From NCBI GenBank assembly GCA_951640195.1, contig OX621167.1, forward strand, positions 930,001 to 994,000: 64,000 nt of DNA, in the 5' to 3' direction. Below are positions 1 to 11,336 of the stretch, piece after piece. Position 1 is the first letter of the stretch, and every line of letters begins with the position of its first letter. Under the pieces are notes generated by a model, which had not been told where the DNA came from, did not search any database, and worked only from the letters and a program-made list of their open reading frames with translations. This stretch comes from Porpolomopsis calyptriformis (Eukaryota; Basidiomycota; Agaricomycetes; Agaricales; Hygrophoraceae). The position numbers and the translations under genes were made by a program.

Positions 1-1
1 G

Positions 2-1618
2 CACTTTGGTCCCAACAGACTATCCCAAAGACCTCCCACTCCTGAAGATGATCCCTCTGACGATGATCATGAGGAATGGATCGACCGATCCTATGCCTTT
101 GTGGTAGAGCTCATCAACTGGAATCGACTTGAAATTGTCCCGAACCATTCACACATTGCATCACCTTACCTATCTTCACTAAACAACCTCTCGGAACCTC
201 CCACCTTCTCTGTCCTCACTACTACAGACAGCCCGCTACCCATTCCTCAATCAGAAAAAGCCCTTTCATGAGATGCCTACCTTCAGACCATTCACAACTT
301 TCTTATCACCCAAAGATGCCCACCTGACACCTCGGACGAACAATATAAATAACTCCTACGCACCACCTCTGACTTCTTTGTATTTGACAACCATCTCTGG
401 CTCAAAAAACCCAATGGAAGACACCAGCTCATCGTCCTGGAACCTCACAGACTAGATATCATCCAACAGGCTCACAACAGACTAGGCCATAAAGGCCCCT
501 TTATCACCCGAAACCAATTGCTTGACTGTTTCTGGTGGCCCTACATTGATCATGACATCCGATGGTTCATCTGAACTTGTCATCAATGTCAGATCTGCCA
601 AACCAAACAGATCTTCATCCCTCCAACGGTTCCCACACCTGCTCACCTATTCTGACATGCCTACATTGACACCATGTTCCTACCCAAGTCCAATGGCTAT
701 AAACTCCTTCTGCATGCCCACTGTTCCCTCTCCGCTTATCTGGAATGGCGCCCACTGAGAACAGAATCAGCTAGGGCTATCGGATCCTTCATCTTTGAAG
801 AACTTCTATGTCGATGGGGTGCTCTTGAAGAGATTATCATGGACAATGGAGCCCCATTCATCAAAGCACTTGAACACCTCGCCACGCAATATGGAATCAA
901 TCACATCCGAATCTCCCCATACAACTCCTGACCCAACGGACTCATCGAGAGACCTCATAGATCCATCCGGGAGGTGCTCATGAAAGCTGCTGATGGTGTC
1001 GAATCCAAGTGGTACAATGTTCATCATTCCATCCTATGGGCAGAACATGTATCTATTCAAAGATCCACCAGATTCTCTCCTTACCAGATAGTCCATGGAA
1101 CCAATCCTCTCTTTCCCTTCAATCTCACCTAGGCTACCTTCCTAGTCCCACCGATGGATGCTCCGATCTCCCCAGCCGACCTACTAGCTACCCGAGCCTG
1201 TCAGCTTCAAAAACAAGAGGAAGACCTAGCCCAGATCAAGCAACAATTACTGGATTCACAATTCAAATCAATTTGGGACTTTGAGAAATGCCATGGAAAG
1301 CAAATCTGGGACTACAACTTTAAACCTGGAGCTCTCGTCCTCATCCATAACTCTTCAACCGAACTGGAACTCAACCAAAAATTGAAGCCGCAATATCTAG
1401 GACCCATGCTTATTGTGAGACGAACCTCCTGTGGCACCTACATCATTTCAGAACTTGACAGAGCAGTTTCCAAACTTCCGATTGCTGCCTTCCACATTCT
1501 CCCATACTTTCCCCACTCGCATGCATCACTCCTGATCACACAGATCATCTCACAGAATAACTCTGTGCCAGATGGACATGTCTCGGATAACTCCAATTCA
1601 TCCTTGGAGACTGACTGA
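2..1618 (+). pseudogene. Element A pol: RNase H end, integrase and C-terminal tail
   Basis: One reading frame (frame 2) stays coding to 1618 but holds several in-frame stops. The zinc-binding region (HNRLGHKG followed by CHQCQIC near 480-600), the catalytic core (YIDTMFLP near 665; IIMDNGAPF near 835; the NGLIERPH glutamate near 940) and the C-terminal segment with KPQYLGPMLIV near 1390 can be read in order. Several stops are TGA where relatives have arginine, for example after SPYNS at 928-930, which fits CGA to TGA change. The product would join retroelement cDNA to chromosomal DNA, but this copy cannot be translated through. No chromodomain follows the core. Confidence 0.8.
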
Positions 1619-1722
1619 CACATACCAGGACTTATCTCCACTTAGTTTCACTTAGCACACACCCTCTTGCTTATTTTCATCTAAAACTCCTTCACTATTC
1701 TTCTATTCTAAAAACAGGACTA

Positions 1723-2760
1723 TTACATAGCCCATTTCTTTCCCTTCCCCTTCTTTTCCGACCCCTTTTCCATCCAAGCCATTAAGCTGTCCATCTGCTT
1801 GTCCATCTCAGCCCGCACTCTCCTCCAACCATCCAATGCCTCGGCTTCCCTCTGTCACGAATCTGAAATTCGAGACATGAGATTGAGCGTGCTGAGGCTG
1901 TCTCTCATGAACATCGAGCAGATTCTAGCCAGTCACGTGTAATATGGTATATATACTGGGAACAACCGAACTGGGTAAGTCCAGTTCTGCAACATTTTAG
2001 TCAAGTGGTCTTGACTGTTGCCAAGAAGCGCATGTTCCCAGTGCAATTCTTAACACCCTCATAACAGCCTTTCAGACTGCATTCTGCTTCTCCTCCAACC
2101 CCACTGCCCAATCCTCTACCACCTTCTCCATCTTTCCCCCAATCTCCCGAAGCTCTGAGAGCCTCTGGTGCCCCTCCCACACCATCCCACTGTCCACACT
2201 CACCTGCCGCACCCTCTTCCAGACCTGGGTGTCCATCTCCTCCTTGCTCTCACCCTCGTCTCTGCTCTGGTCTTCCTCACCCTCCGAATCCACCCCTGTC
2301 ACCTCCCTCATGTTTCCCTTCATCTCCCCGGATCCTCAGACTCGCCTTACTGGTCTCAGAACTAGCCTTGGAACCGCTTTTGGAGGCTGCTTCTGCCTCA
2401 GCTTCACCTCCACACTCGCCTTCCGCTTTGACCCACTGGACTTGGAACATGACGCGTGGTCCTGCGCACATGGACCACATGCCCCACCTCCTGGATATTT
2501 GACACATGGGACCAGCCGCTTGGTGCAGCAGTTGCATGCTGGCTCATGACACTAAAACATGTATATTAGATCATACACGCTAATAGAAATAAAAACAACA
2601 CTTACCTGCATAACGGATTTGACCTGTCTGCCCTTCTTCGACATTTCCTCCTCCGCCCTGACCTCATCCTCACCGTGTCCGATGTGCTCCGACATCTCCG
2701 TCGCTGTTCCCCCCCTCTCGGTCGTTATGATCGAAGGCTCCTCCAATGCCTTCAATCCGG
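1723..2760 (-). pseudogene. Antisense zinc-cluster accessory gene of element A (3' portion)
   Basis: Minus-strand gene opposite to pol. A coding exon ending in GRQVKSVMQ (near 2608) is followed by a good intron (GTAAGTG to TTTTAG, about 2553-2607) and then a cysteine cluster: C-x2-C-x6-C-x8-C-x2-C-x6-C (key stretch CVKYPGGGACGPCAQDHASC), the exact spacing of fungal Zn2Cys6 binuclear clusters. Next come a basic KSSGSKRK stretch, a frameshift, an acidic coiled-coil segment, the solo LTR, and a last piece ending GKKWAM at 1723. The start of the gene lies at 23898, beyond element B. The family is unnamed to me; a nucleic-acid-binding role is inferred from the cluster alone. Clearly broken here. 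Confidence 0.65.
1853..2066 (-). repeat. Probable solo LTR inside the antisense gene of element A
   Basis: A 214-bp block that on the minus strand starts TGTTATGAGG and ends ATTCGTGACA, with a TATA-like stretch (GTATATATAC). It interrupts the accessory-gene coding sequence: the frame is coding before it (ending near 2072) and again after it (about 1852 down to 1723). No clean target duplication is visible, only a weak AAGGC/GAGGG match. A short non-LTR insertion is the alternative. Confidence 0.5.
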
Positions 2761-3062
2761 TGATACAACCCCTCTGTCCCCTGAGCACCATATATTCAAC
2801 TATATGAATACTAGACGCCTACCAAGTCCTTCGAACACAAACACGAACCCTCCGAATGCCCTTGATAGCTCCTGAACATCCCGAATGACTTCAAGAATCA
2901 TCGAACACTCCGAACGCGAATGAAAGTTTGTATATCAAAGGGAAGACACTATTCAAAGGCATCAGTTCTCTTCTATTTCTCCCTTTTCATTTGATTCCTT
3001 CATTCCCATTTACTACTTTCCCCTTAGATCATTAGAGAGGCTCCCCTTTTATCATATACACT
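2761..3062 (+). repeat. 5' LTR of element B, left segment
   Basis: Matches the 3' LTR from 21781 onward. The differences are nearly all CG versus TG or CA (for example TGATACA versus TGATACG, and CACCATATA versus CACCGTATA). The LTR is split at 3062 by a DNA transposon and resumes at 6503. Confidence 0.92.
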
Positions 3063-6000
3063 GGGGAGTGGCAACGCCCTGCCAATTCGAACTCCGTAGC
3101 ATTCGTGCACCGCCACCGACTGGCACACCAAATGAAAAACAGAAAATGGCGAAGCCTGCGGGGCTTCCTCTGACCCTCCTGGCAACTAGTTTTGGCGGGC
3201 AAAGTTGTAGCTAATGCTCTTTAGATAAAATTGTTGGGAGCACATTTTTTTAAAAGGTCTTAGTCTTGGAGTTAGCCCTCAAAATTTCCCAGTTTGAGTG
3301 GATAAAAAAATTCTGCTCCCAACATTTTGTTCAGAGGACAAAATAACATAACCCTAGGGGTCTGAAACAGTCCTCCAAGGGATGTGGCCACCCACAGCAA
3401 TGGTTGAAGAATCACCTTAAAGCTATGTCCCAATCTGGAAACACTATTGGCTAAAAAACTTGCTGCTACTCACAATGGTGTCTGGGATCTCATGCTTAAG
3501 CGGAAACGCTCTTCTTTGCAAAGATCTGTGTCCCAGCAAAATCTTAGTGCTATTAATCACCCCGATAAAGAAAATGCCTGTCCCGAAGTTGAAATCATGT
3601 TGGGTATCAAAAAGAAACTAAGTAAGGATAGATTTGTTATGGGGACCCTCTACAATGTTTCTCGTCAGCTCCAGAGAGCCAGGAGCTCCAATTCTATACT
3701 TCAGGCAAATTTCGGAGAATCCAAGGCTAAGCTCTCCGCAGCAGATGCAAGGCTTGCTGTGATGGATGCAAAGCTCTTGGAGCTGGAAAGCAGGGTTCAG
3801 ATACTCAGCGAGGAGAATACGAGCAAGAGCCATCTTCTCAAGGAGGCACGCAGTTGTCTTAACCAGAAGACACATCAGCAGAACAAGGTGCTCACAGCAG
3901 CAAAGGACAAGCTTCGCATGAGAAATGCATGGGTGTCTCAGAGGGTCATCACAGCTGTGAGAGTGAAAGAGAAGGCCAGTGCAGTGGGATCTATTGCACA
4001 ACTTAAACCAAAGGGGATTTATGCCGAGAAGACCAGGTCAGCAGTGAGAGAGTTGGTTTCAAAATGTGGAGTTCCCATCGCAAAAGTCGGCGAAGCATTC
4101 CAGGTAGTGGCGGATACCATGGAGGTTCCTTTCAAACACAAAATCAGCTCTAGAACTGCTGGTCGGGTGGTGCTCGAAGGTGGTGTCGGGGCCAAAATTC
4201 AGGTTGTGCACAATATTCTCGAAGCTAAAAGTAAGCCTCAAACTATTTTTGTTGATAAAACTAATACCAGGTTGGCAGGTTACACCATCAGCAGTGACAG
4301 CACATCACACAAGCATCGCAATTATGAAAGTGCTCACATCTTAATGAGAAGTAACCTGTTGGCCAGCACCTCAATGACAACTGCAGTATCCGAACCATCC
4401 TGTCCAATGCGATTCTTTCTAGGCATCCGATCTGCAACCAATCACACTAGTGAGAGTCAGCTGCAAGGATGGAAAGACTCACTACTCGACCTCTATACCA
4501 CATACAACGCCAGTCCGCAAGGGGTGGAGAAACCTGCAAATTTGATAGAGTTTACAGCAAAGATGACAGGTTTGAATACAGATCACGCCGAGGACCAGAA
4601 GAAACTGTTCCGCTTGATGAGGGAATGGAAATTGTCATGTGACTGGGAGGTACGAGGGGTTGCTGCAATGCTGGCTGCTGTGCCGTCGGAGCTCATCTCA
4701 GTGTTGATGGAGGAAAATGAGGAGAAGTTAGCTGCAGCTGGGGGTATTGCAGGATGGGATGCACTTGGGAAGGAGGAGCAAGATGTGCAAGATAAGGCAG
4801 CATGTCGTGCTGTCACCATATGATTCGGAAAGCAAGCATATGATCGGCTGGATGCAGAGGCAAAACGCCAAGTGAATCTCTTCATCTGGGTTGGGTGCTG
4901 CATGCACAAAGAGATGAATTCGGTGAAAGGGGGAAACACAGCCATGATGGGTTATTGGATTGAGAACAACCTCGAAGGTCCAATTTGCTTGATGAATCGT
5001 GATAACGCAGCAGCGGCAGCTGCTGGACCCTCCGCTGCTCAGGAGAGAGCAGAGGAGGTTTCGCAGTGTGGGGCTGTGAAGGCAACAAGCCTTGCTGGAG
5101 GAATCTTCAACCACAAAGACGATAAAAAAGGACAACACGAGACACTCCAAATATACCTGGAGTCGAAGCTCGGAACAAGAATCAGGTTCCCAGACATGAG
5201 TAATACGCGTTATCAGTCACACTGTGAAGCCGCCGCTGTTCTCATCGTTCATCTCCAAACCTACATCAACTTTCTGGTATTCATACGTGACAAGAAAGAG
5301 GCAAGAACCTTTACGAACATGGAGCAAAATGTCCTGAATGCCTTGAGCAATATTCCAACCATCACTGAGCTCTGTGTTCTTGTTCTTTACCTGCTCTCCA
5401 TCACATACCCGTATATGTGAGTGGTTCGGGGACCTGGGAAACTAAATATCAATGTTTTGGACCTTGGGCCACTGCACAAACAGGTGCAGACTCACTGTCA
5501 AAATATCATAGACAATCCTGAACTCCTACTGTCTCCTGAGGCATCATATGAAACCGGATCTATGGACGGGCAAAGCTGGCAGCGACCTGAGGCATTCTAT
5601 GTTGTCCAAAGTATGGCCACAGACCTCCCTCATCTTTGCGGAGCAACAGTTGCCTTCTTTAAAGGCGCGTTAGAAACATGGGGCTGGTTCTCTGCAGAGT
5701 TTGAGTCTGGTGGTGCAATAGCATCCCTGTCATCAGCAGAAAAGGCACTCGCGCACATGGAAACTACCAATGATCCCAATGAAGGGGCACTTGGATCGTT
5801 TCAAGTTCAATCATGGGTTGCGCCATCAATTGGATTAGACCAAGGGAATGCGCAATTGATGTATAACCGAAACCAGACAGGGATATATCTCCACAAGCAT
5901 GCATCAAGGCCACAGGATCAACAGTTCCATTGTCGGGAGGCTCGGGTGATTGATGGTAGTGGTAGGGCAAAAAGAGATCATGAGGCAATTGCAAAGGCAG

Positions 6001-6502
6001 ACCGGGCTGTGGTGGAAGCAGGGCACCGCAAGGATGCTGAACGGCAGAAGAGGAGGGACGATGAAAATGAGCAACTAGACAGTGTCACAGTCATCTTTGA
6101 CTTCGATAAAATCAGCCCAAACGAATGGACTAACCCGAGGCTTGAAGCCCAGCTTAATTGGTTCCGACGAGAAGATTTCCGAGCTGGGATCAAGACTGTA
6201 ATACCAATGAAGTCCCGCTGCACCAAAAAGAACGAAAAACTAGCAGCGTTAGGCAATGCGATTGCGAGACACAACAAAAGAGTACATACTTGAGTACTTG
6301 ATTGTAGGGGAGATTTCAAGTATTTCATAATACTATTACTAACAGACACTGGCCTGAAGCTTTCGCAGTCATTTCGGAGCGTCCGATGGCCCGATAGAGC
6401 GATTGTGGTTTCAGTGCCATCGATGAGCTGGAATTGGCGGAGAATATGTGTAGGCAAGACCGTGGGAAGCGAACGATTTTGGAACCGTGGTTGCCACTCC
6501 CC
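3063..6502 (+). mobile_element. Complete 3.44-kb DNA transposon with 13-bp TIRs and 9-bp target duplication
   Basis: Ends are GGGGAGTGGCAAC and its exact reverse complement GTTGCCACTCCCC. The flanking ATATACACT is duplicated at 3054-3062 and 6503-6511, and the uninterrupted LTR at 22092-22102 holds a single copy, which proves the boundaries. Extending the TIR by one base (T...A) would give a 7-bp duplication instead. Inside is one long coding frame for an unclassified transposase-like protein. A 7-9 bp duplication is compatible with MULE, hAT, Merlin or KDZ types, but the protein shows no signature of these that I recognise. It is probably a recent insertion, since the ends are perfect and only two stops interrupt the frame. 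Confidence 0.88.
3447..6293 (+). pseudogene. Transposase-like protein of an unclassified basidiomycete family
   Basis: A single frame of about 949 codons, interrupted only by TGA at 4821-4823 and 5418-5420, both where family members as I remember them have arginine. The N-terminal 200 residues are a basic coiled coil (repeated leucines in LLELESRVQILSEENTSK). Conserved blocks follow: SSDSTSHKHRNYESAHI (about 4295), a cysteine block FIWVGCCMHKEMNSVKGGN (about 4880), IFNHKDDKKGQ, DMSNTRYQSHCEAA, and TTNDPNEGALGSF near 5770. Acidic residues in SSDST, HKDDK or MDGQ, and NEGAL are candidates for a DDE triad, but that is inference. I associate this multi-copy hypothetical-protein family with Agaricomycetes. 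The first in-frame ATG is at 3492; an upstream exon is possible. Confidence 0.7.
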
Positions 6503-6788
6503 ATATACACTCAAAGGGATCCTTGTACTAGAAGATATATATACTGTATGTTGTAGCTAGTGATCCAACAAGTTAGATATTCGCTTCTCTCTCGCTCTTG
6601 AGTCTAGATCCTCTCTAGATCTTCTAAGACTTCTTCATTCGATCTTCCGATTCCCCAATTGATCATGTTCGCGAATGATCAAAGACTCCCTTTTTATGAT
6701 TATCGATCATAGGCTGTGTCAAGACTCTTTATAGTCATCCTCGCACCTTGTTCTGTGTTTGGTTCTCATACACGAAGCAGACGTATCA
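6503..6788 (+). repeat. 5' LTR of element B, right segment
   Basis: Resumes with the second copy of the ATATACACT duplication, aligns with 22092-22134 and 22732-22987 of the 3' LTR, and ends ACGTATCA at 6788. The next bases (TTTTGGAGCCCACTGCGAG) should hold the primer-binding site, but I cannot assign them to a tRNA. Confidence 0.9.
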
Positions 6789-6866
6789 TTTTGGAGCCCA
6801 CTGCGAGGGCCCACTATTAAATCTTAAAAGATTCCTTCGACTCAGTCCTTCGAACTGCTGTTCCCG

Positions 6867-8570
6867 ATGCACAATCGAGTCACTCGAAGTACTACCCTAC
6901 GAGATAGATTCACTTGGAACACCAATCTGACCCAACTAACACTTCCCAGCTCTCAAATAAATCGAAATTCAACTTCGATCAACCAACCCGATTCGCCCGA
7001 CGAACCAACCTCTACTATATCACTTTTGTCTTTATCCTCAATTTCTACGACAACAATGACGACTCCACCAACTCTAGTTATGCCCGCTCACGGTCACTCG
7101 ACTGCCCTGAAGTTCAACCCCAAACAACCTCGTGAACTTCGAAGATACTTCCAAGACCTCAGAGGTCTTTTCGCTAATTGTAGCATCACCGACGACAATG
7201 CTAAGAAGACTTACACCTGCAAGTACGTCGACATCGATACCTCCGAACTCTGGGAATACCAAATGGAGTTCCAAACTGGACACATGTTCAACGAATTCGT
7301 CACCACTATTTACAAGCTCTACCCAGGATCGGAAGATGATTGAAAGTGGTCCATCACCGATATGGACAAGATAGTCAGAGAACAGCTTCAACTAGGAATC
7401 ATGAACACAAACGAACTCAGAGCGTATTTCCGATCATTCCTGGCTATTACTAAATTCCTGCGATCAAAGAATAGAATCTCTGAAGCGGAACAAAGTCACA
7501 CCTTCGTCCGAGGATTCCAACCCGAACTATGGTCTAGGATCATCCGACGACTGGAAATCAAGTTCCCTGATCACTTCCCTGACGATCCTTACAGGGTAAA
7601 CGATATCAACGAGGCAGCCCATTTTGTTCTGTATGGAACGTCTCCGAACACCTTTCTACTGCGCGAAACTACAACTTCGACGACAACTACTACCCCTGCA
7701 ACTAAACAAGAAGACCTCAGCATCTTCATGGAAAAACTAATGACTACATTGGTCAAAACCCTGGACAATAGAGGTCCTCCGAAGCGAAACCCACCCCCTC
7801 GATCACCACAATCATCAGAACGACGACCCAACGCTCCTGACCCATTCGAGCCGAAGACTTGCATTTTCTGTGGAAGTCCCAATCACTTCATCAGAAGCTG
7901 CCCGACCTGCCGCGAATATATCCAAAACGGTTGATGCAAGAAGAACTTCGAAGGAAGGATCATACTCCCGAACTACAGGTTCGTCCCCCAGCAAATGCTG
8001 GGAAAAACCCTGAAAGAACGAATGGATGAATGGTATAAGCAAAACCCGACTCTGACTGCTGGAATGATGTATGGAATTTCAGCCGGTATCCAATGCGACC
8101 CAGCGACTGAAACCTATCAACTATCCGCCGACGAATGGATTGCTGCTCTTGAAAAGGAGATTTTCGTGTTAAGGAGCAAGAAGACCTTCAATGGAGTAGA
8201 GATCATTCAGCCTCAATGACAAGAACCGGACAAAGAGAAAGCGACCAACAAACCATCAAGTGCTCTGATCGCGACCACCCCGACTCAACCGACTACGATG
8301 GAACATCCATTCGCGAAAGCAAAAGAGTCTAACTACGTACCACCCCATGTCCGAAACTTTGGCTCTCCGATGGCAAAGAGAGACAGAGACCCCTCATACC
8401 ACACTCAAGCACTGATCCAAGACTCGAAAATCGCCTCTGACATCTATACTCATTCGATGAAAACCCCTTGCGTCACGCTTTCCCCCGAAGAGTTGCTATC
8501 CCTCTCACCCGAAGTCCGATCAAAGGTTCGAGAGGCAGTAATGCCCAAACGAACTCAGCCTCCTAGTTGA
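6867..8570 (+). pseudogene. Element B gag (capsid and zinc-knuckle protein)
   Basis: One frame (frame 0) with stops at 7341-7343, 7932-7934, 8217-8219 and 8568-8570. The capsid-like part is rich in charged helices (ELREYFQ-like LRRYFQDLRGLF). A CCHC zinc knuckle, CIFCGSPNHFIRSC, lies near 7860-7900. Gag packages element RNA into virus-like particles. The TGA stops sit at expected arginines (for example EDD-stop-KWS). The fragments between stops remain clearly similar to intact basidiomycete relatives, so the copy is old but recognisable. Confidence 0.75.
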
Positions 8571-9124
8571 CTGATCACAGTCAAAACCGTCAAAGTAGAA
8601 GCAATTCCGAACGACGCCCTCCCTTATTGCGATGACGACGATTGCTTGATCACCATGCCCGACCCCTATGAATCATATCTGAACACTCTCTCGTCTGATG
8701 AAACCCCTCACACCGTTACCGTTGCAAAGGAATCGCACACTCTCTGATCGATCATCATGTTGATCGATCATAAAGAAACAATTGAATGTATCGTCAATCC
8801 CAGATCTCAGATAATCGCTATGTCCGAAGCTGTTTGTCATGACCTAGGACTCATCTACGACCCGACTATCCAACTAAACATGCAATAGGCCAACAGCAAA
8901 ATAGACCAATCATTAGGTCTTGCGAGAAATGTCCCCTGTCAGATAGGTGACATAACCCTGTACCTTCAAATCCATGTCATTCGTGCTCCTGCCTACGACA
9001 TCCTCCTCGGAAGACCGTTCGATGTGTTAGTACAAAGCCTCATCAAGAATTTCGCTGACAAAAACCAGATGATCACTATTTGCGATCTGAATAGCGGAAG
9101 GACTGTCACAATTCCGATGGTTCC
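8571..9124 (+). pseudogene. Element B retropepsin-like protease region
   Basis: The same frame continues with AMSEAVCHDLGLIYDPT, DQSLGLARNVPC and YDILLGRPFDVL, hallmarks of a gypsy aspartic protease in this clade. The catalytic D-x-G motif is replaced by VNPRS. The Asp and Gly codons both read as if CpG had become CpA on this strand (GTC AAT CCC AGA), so the copy is catalytically dead. Further stops occur near 8745 and 8887. The protease would cleave the Gag-Pol precursor. Confidence 0.65.
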
Positions 9125-10914
9125 ATGAGGACTGCCGAAGCACCGTTTGGATTTTCACTCATCAAGGATTTGATTCCTGATCAAGGAGAGATCGCGATAA
9201 TTCTAGATTACGACCACGCTACGTCTATGTTATCTATTAATTCCTGTGCGCCTCTATGCGCAACAAATAAAGTTTCAACAGTTTCCCATGCCTATTTATC
9301 CACTTGTAACCTCCCCGACCTTATCTCTAAATCTCGATCGACTAGTGATCAACCTTCCAATTCCGACCATCTCAATCGATCGATGGAAATTGCAACCTTC
9401 CTCGTGTCGAAAAAGAAATATAAACCTGTCTCAAAGAAAGTTCGCTCTGTAGTAGCTGAACTCCCCAACAAGTTCCGAATCATTCGGAAAATCCTTGGCG
9501 ATCCACTCACGGACATGCCAACACTTGACCCGAACCCCCCGACGTTTACTCTGACTGAACAAATGGAGCTTTTTGATAAAGCTCACCCTGGAGATTTCCT
9601 TTGGCCTCAGGAAAGGGCCCTCCTTCATGATTTCATGAGAAAGCAAGATCTCGCCTTTGCCTAGAATGACTCTGAACGAGGATGTTTCAGATCTGACTTT
9701 TTCCCTCCCGTCGATCTCCCAATCATACCACATACACCCTGGGTACAAAAGAATATTCCGATTCCCCCAGGGATCTACCATGAAGTCTGCAAAGTTATCC
9801 AGCGAAAAATCAATGCTGGTGTCTATGAACCCTCAAACTCCTCCTACCAATCGCGATGGTTCACTGTCTTAAAGAAAGGAGGGAAAGAACTTAGAATCGT
9901 TCACAGTCTCAAACCACTTAATCAAGTTATGATTCGACATTCGGGAGTAATGCCAATTCCCGAACACTTGGCCGAACAGTTTGGCGGTTGATCCTGCGGC
10001 GCTATGTTCAATCTTTACGTTGGATATAACGAATGAGTGATCGCGCCTTCATCTCACGATCTAACCACATTCCAAACACCCTATGGGGCTCATTGACTAG
10101 TTACCCTACCCATGGGATGGATGAATTCTGTGCCTGTTTTTCATGACGACGTCACCTATATCCTCCAACCGGAGATTCCTGAGTTCACGATCCCCTATAT
10201 CGACGATATCCCTGTAAAGGGTCCCGCGACTCAATACGTACTCCCCAATGGATCCTATGAAATGATTCCCGAAAACAACAGAATTCGATGATTTGTATGG
10301 GAACACTTCAGGAATCTCAATCGAATAGTTCAGCGAATGAAATACTGCGGTGGAATGATGTCAGGCTATAAATTGTTCTTGTGCACAGAAGAAACCACCG
10401 TTCTCGGACATCGATGTACTCACTTAGGATGACTACCCGACAAATCGCATGTCTCAGTGATCCAAAATTGGGGTCCTTGTAAAGACCTCTCTGAAGTTCG
10501 AGCCTTCCTTGGCACAATCGGCATCATTCGAATATTCATTCGCAACTTCACGCACCGACTGCACCACCTAGTCAAGCTCACTAGGAAGGATATGCCTTTC
10601 GAATTCGGTCCTGATCAACTCGCCGCTCAAGAGGACCTGAAACAAGCTCTTCTAGAATCGCCTGCTCTACAAGTCCTGGATTATACTTCTGATGCTCCTG
10701 TCATACTCGCCGTCGACACCTCCTATATCGCGGTTGGCTTTCACTTGTGCCAATGCGATCCCGACGACCCGAAGACAAGGTACTATAATCGTTTCAGTTT
10801 GATCACGTTGAATGATCAAGAAAGAAGGTTCTCTCAGCCGAAACTCGAAATCTACAGTCTCTATCGAGCCTTGCGATCACTCCGACTCTATCTCATCAGC
10901 ATTCGGAACCTCAT
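9125..10914 (+). pseudogene. Element B reverse transcriptase and RNase H (first part)
   Basis: Frame 2. RT landmarks are RWFTVLKKGGKELRIVHSLK (palm entry, near 9850), FQTPYGAH and YIDDIPV (active site, near 10198), then the connection and RNase H start (VILAVDTSYIAVGF, near 10700). The first RT aspartate is lost: MFNLYVGYN instead of a D-L-Y form, again TTC AAT as expected from CpG to CpA. TGA stops follow FGG, YNE, ENNRIR and CTHLG. Coding similarity stops exactly at 10914, where element C is inserted, and resumes at 18150. Confidence 0.8.
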
Positions 10915-11303
10915 TGTTAAGGCGCAGTGATCTTTCGGTCGGCTTAGGGAGTCAACGGATAGAACAGAGATCCTAGTCGAATGACTGGGGTGGGGTGTCT
11001 ATGTTGAGATCGAAACTAAAGATACAAACTCTGGCTACGCTACTTATCTACTTCTGAGTTTGAATCCTACGACTCAACGACGATCCATGGAACGGCTGAT
11101 TCAGCTGCTGCGGATGGCTGCGCAACTGCGGATGGCGTCGTCGCCGACCAATGGTGGAAGTTGCTCGTGCGTGACGGTCACGGTCACAAGTGACAAGAAG
11201 GAAATGGGACGATAAGACAAGGAAGGTGGTGGATGAACGAGATAAGATTAAGTAGGCTGCGATAAGATAAGATAGAACGAAAACGAATGGACGTATCGTA
11301 ACA
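10915..11303 (-). repeat. 3' LTR of element C
   Basis: Plus strand reads TGTTAAGGCG to CGTATCGTAACA, with TGTTA/TAACA inverted ends. Preceded by the CTCAT target duplication. It differs from the other LTR at five bases, all CpG against TpG or CpA. Confidence 0.96.
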
Positions 11304-11336
11304 TCACTCTCCCTTCAGAATCGCGTCCACGCGAGT

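Larger units (their letters stand above)
1..2760 (+). mobile_element. Ty3/gypsy element A, left part (truncated by window start)
   Basis: Remnant of a Ty3/gypsy LTR retrotransposon whose integrase end runs on the plus strand from the window edge to 1618, followed by an antisense accessory gene. The element is cut at 2760 by the insertion of element B; its continuation (start of the accessory gene and a probable 3' LTR) is found at 23479-24526. The integrase resembles that of element B residue for residue in many places, so A and B belong to one clade, one that lacks a chromodomain. Its own 5' LTR, gag, protease and RT lie outside the window. Confidence 0.8.

Noticed and set aside
806..1027. 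Minus-strand open frame opposite integrase of element A
   Set aside because: Shadow of the pol frame on the other strand; no domain, no splice sites, no matching frame in element B.
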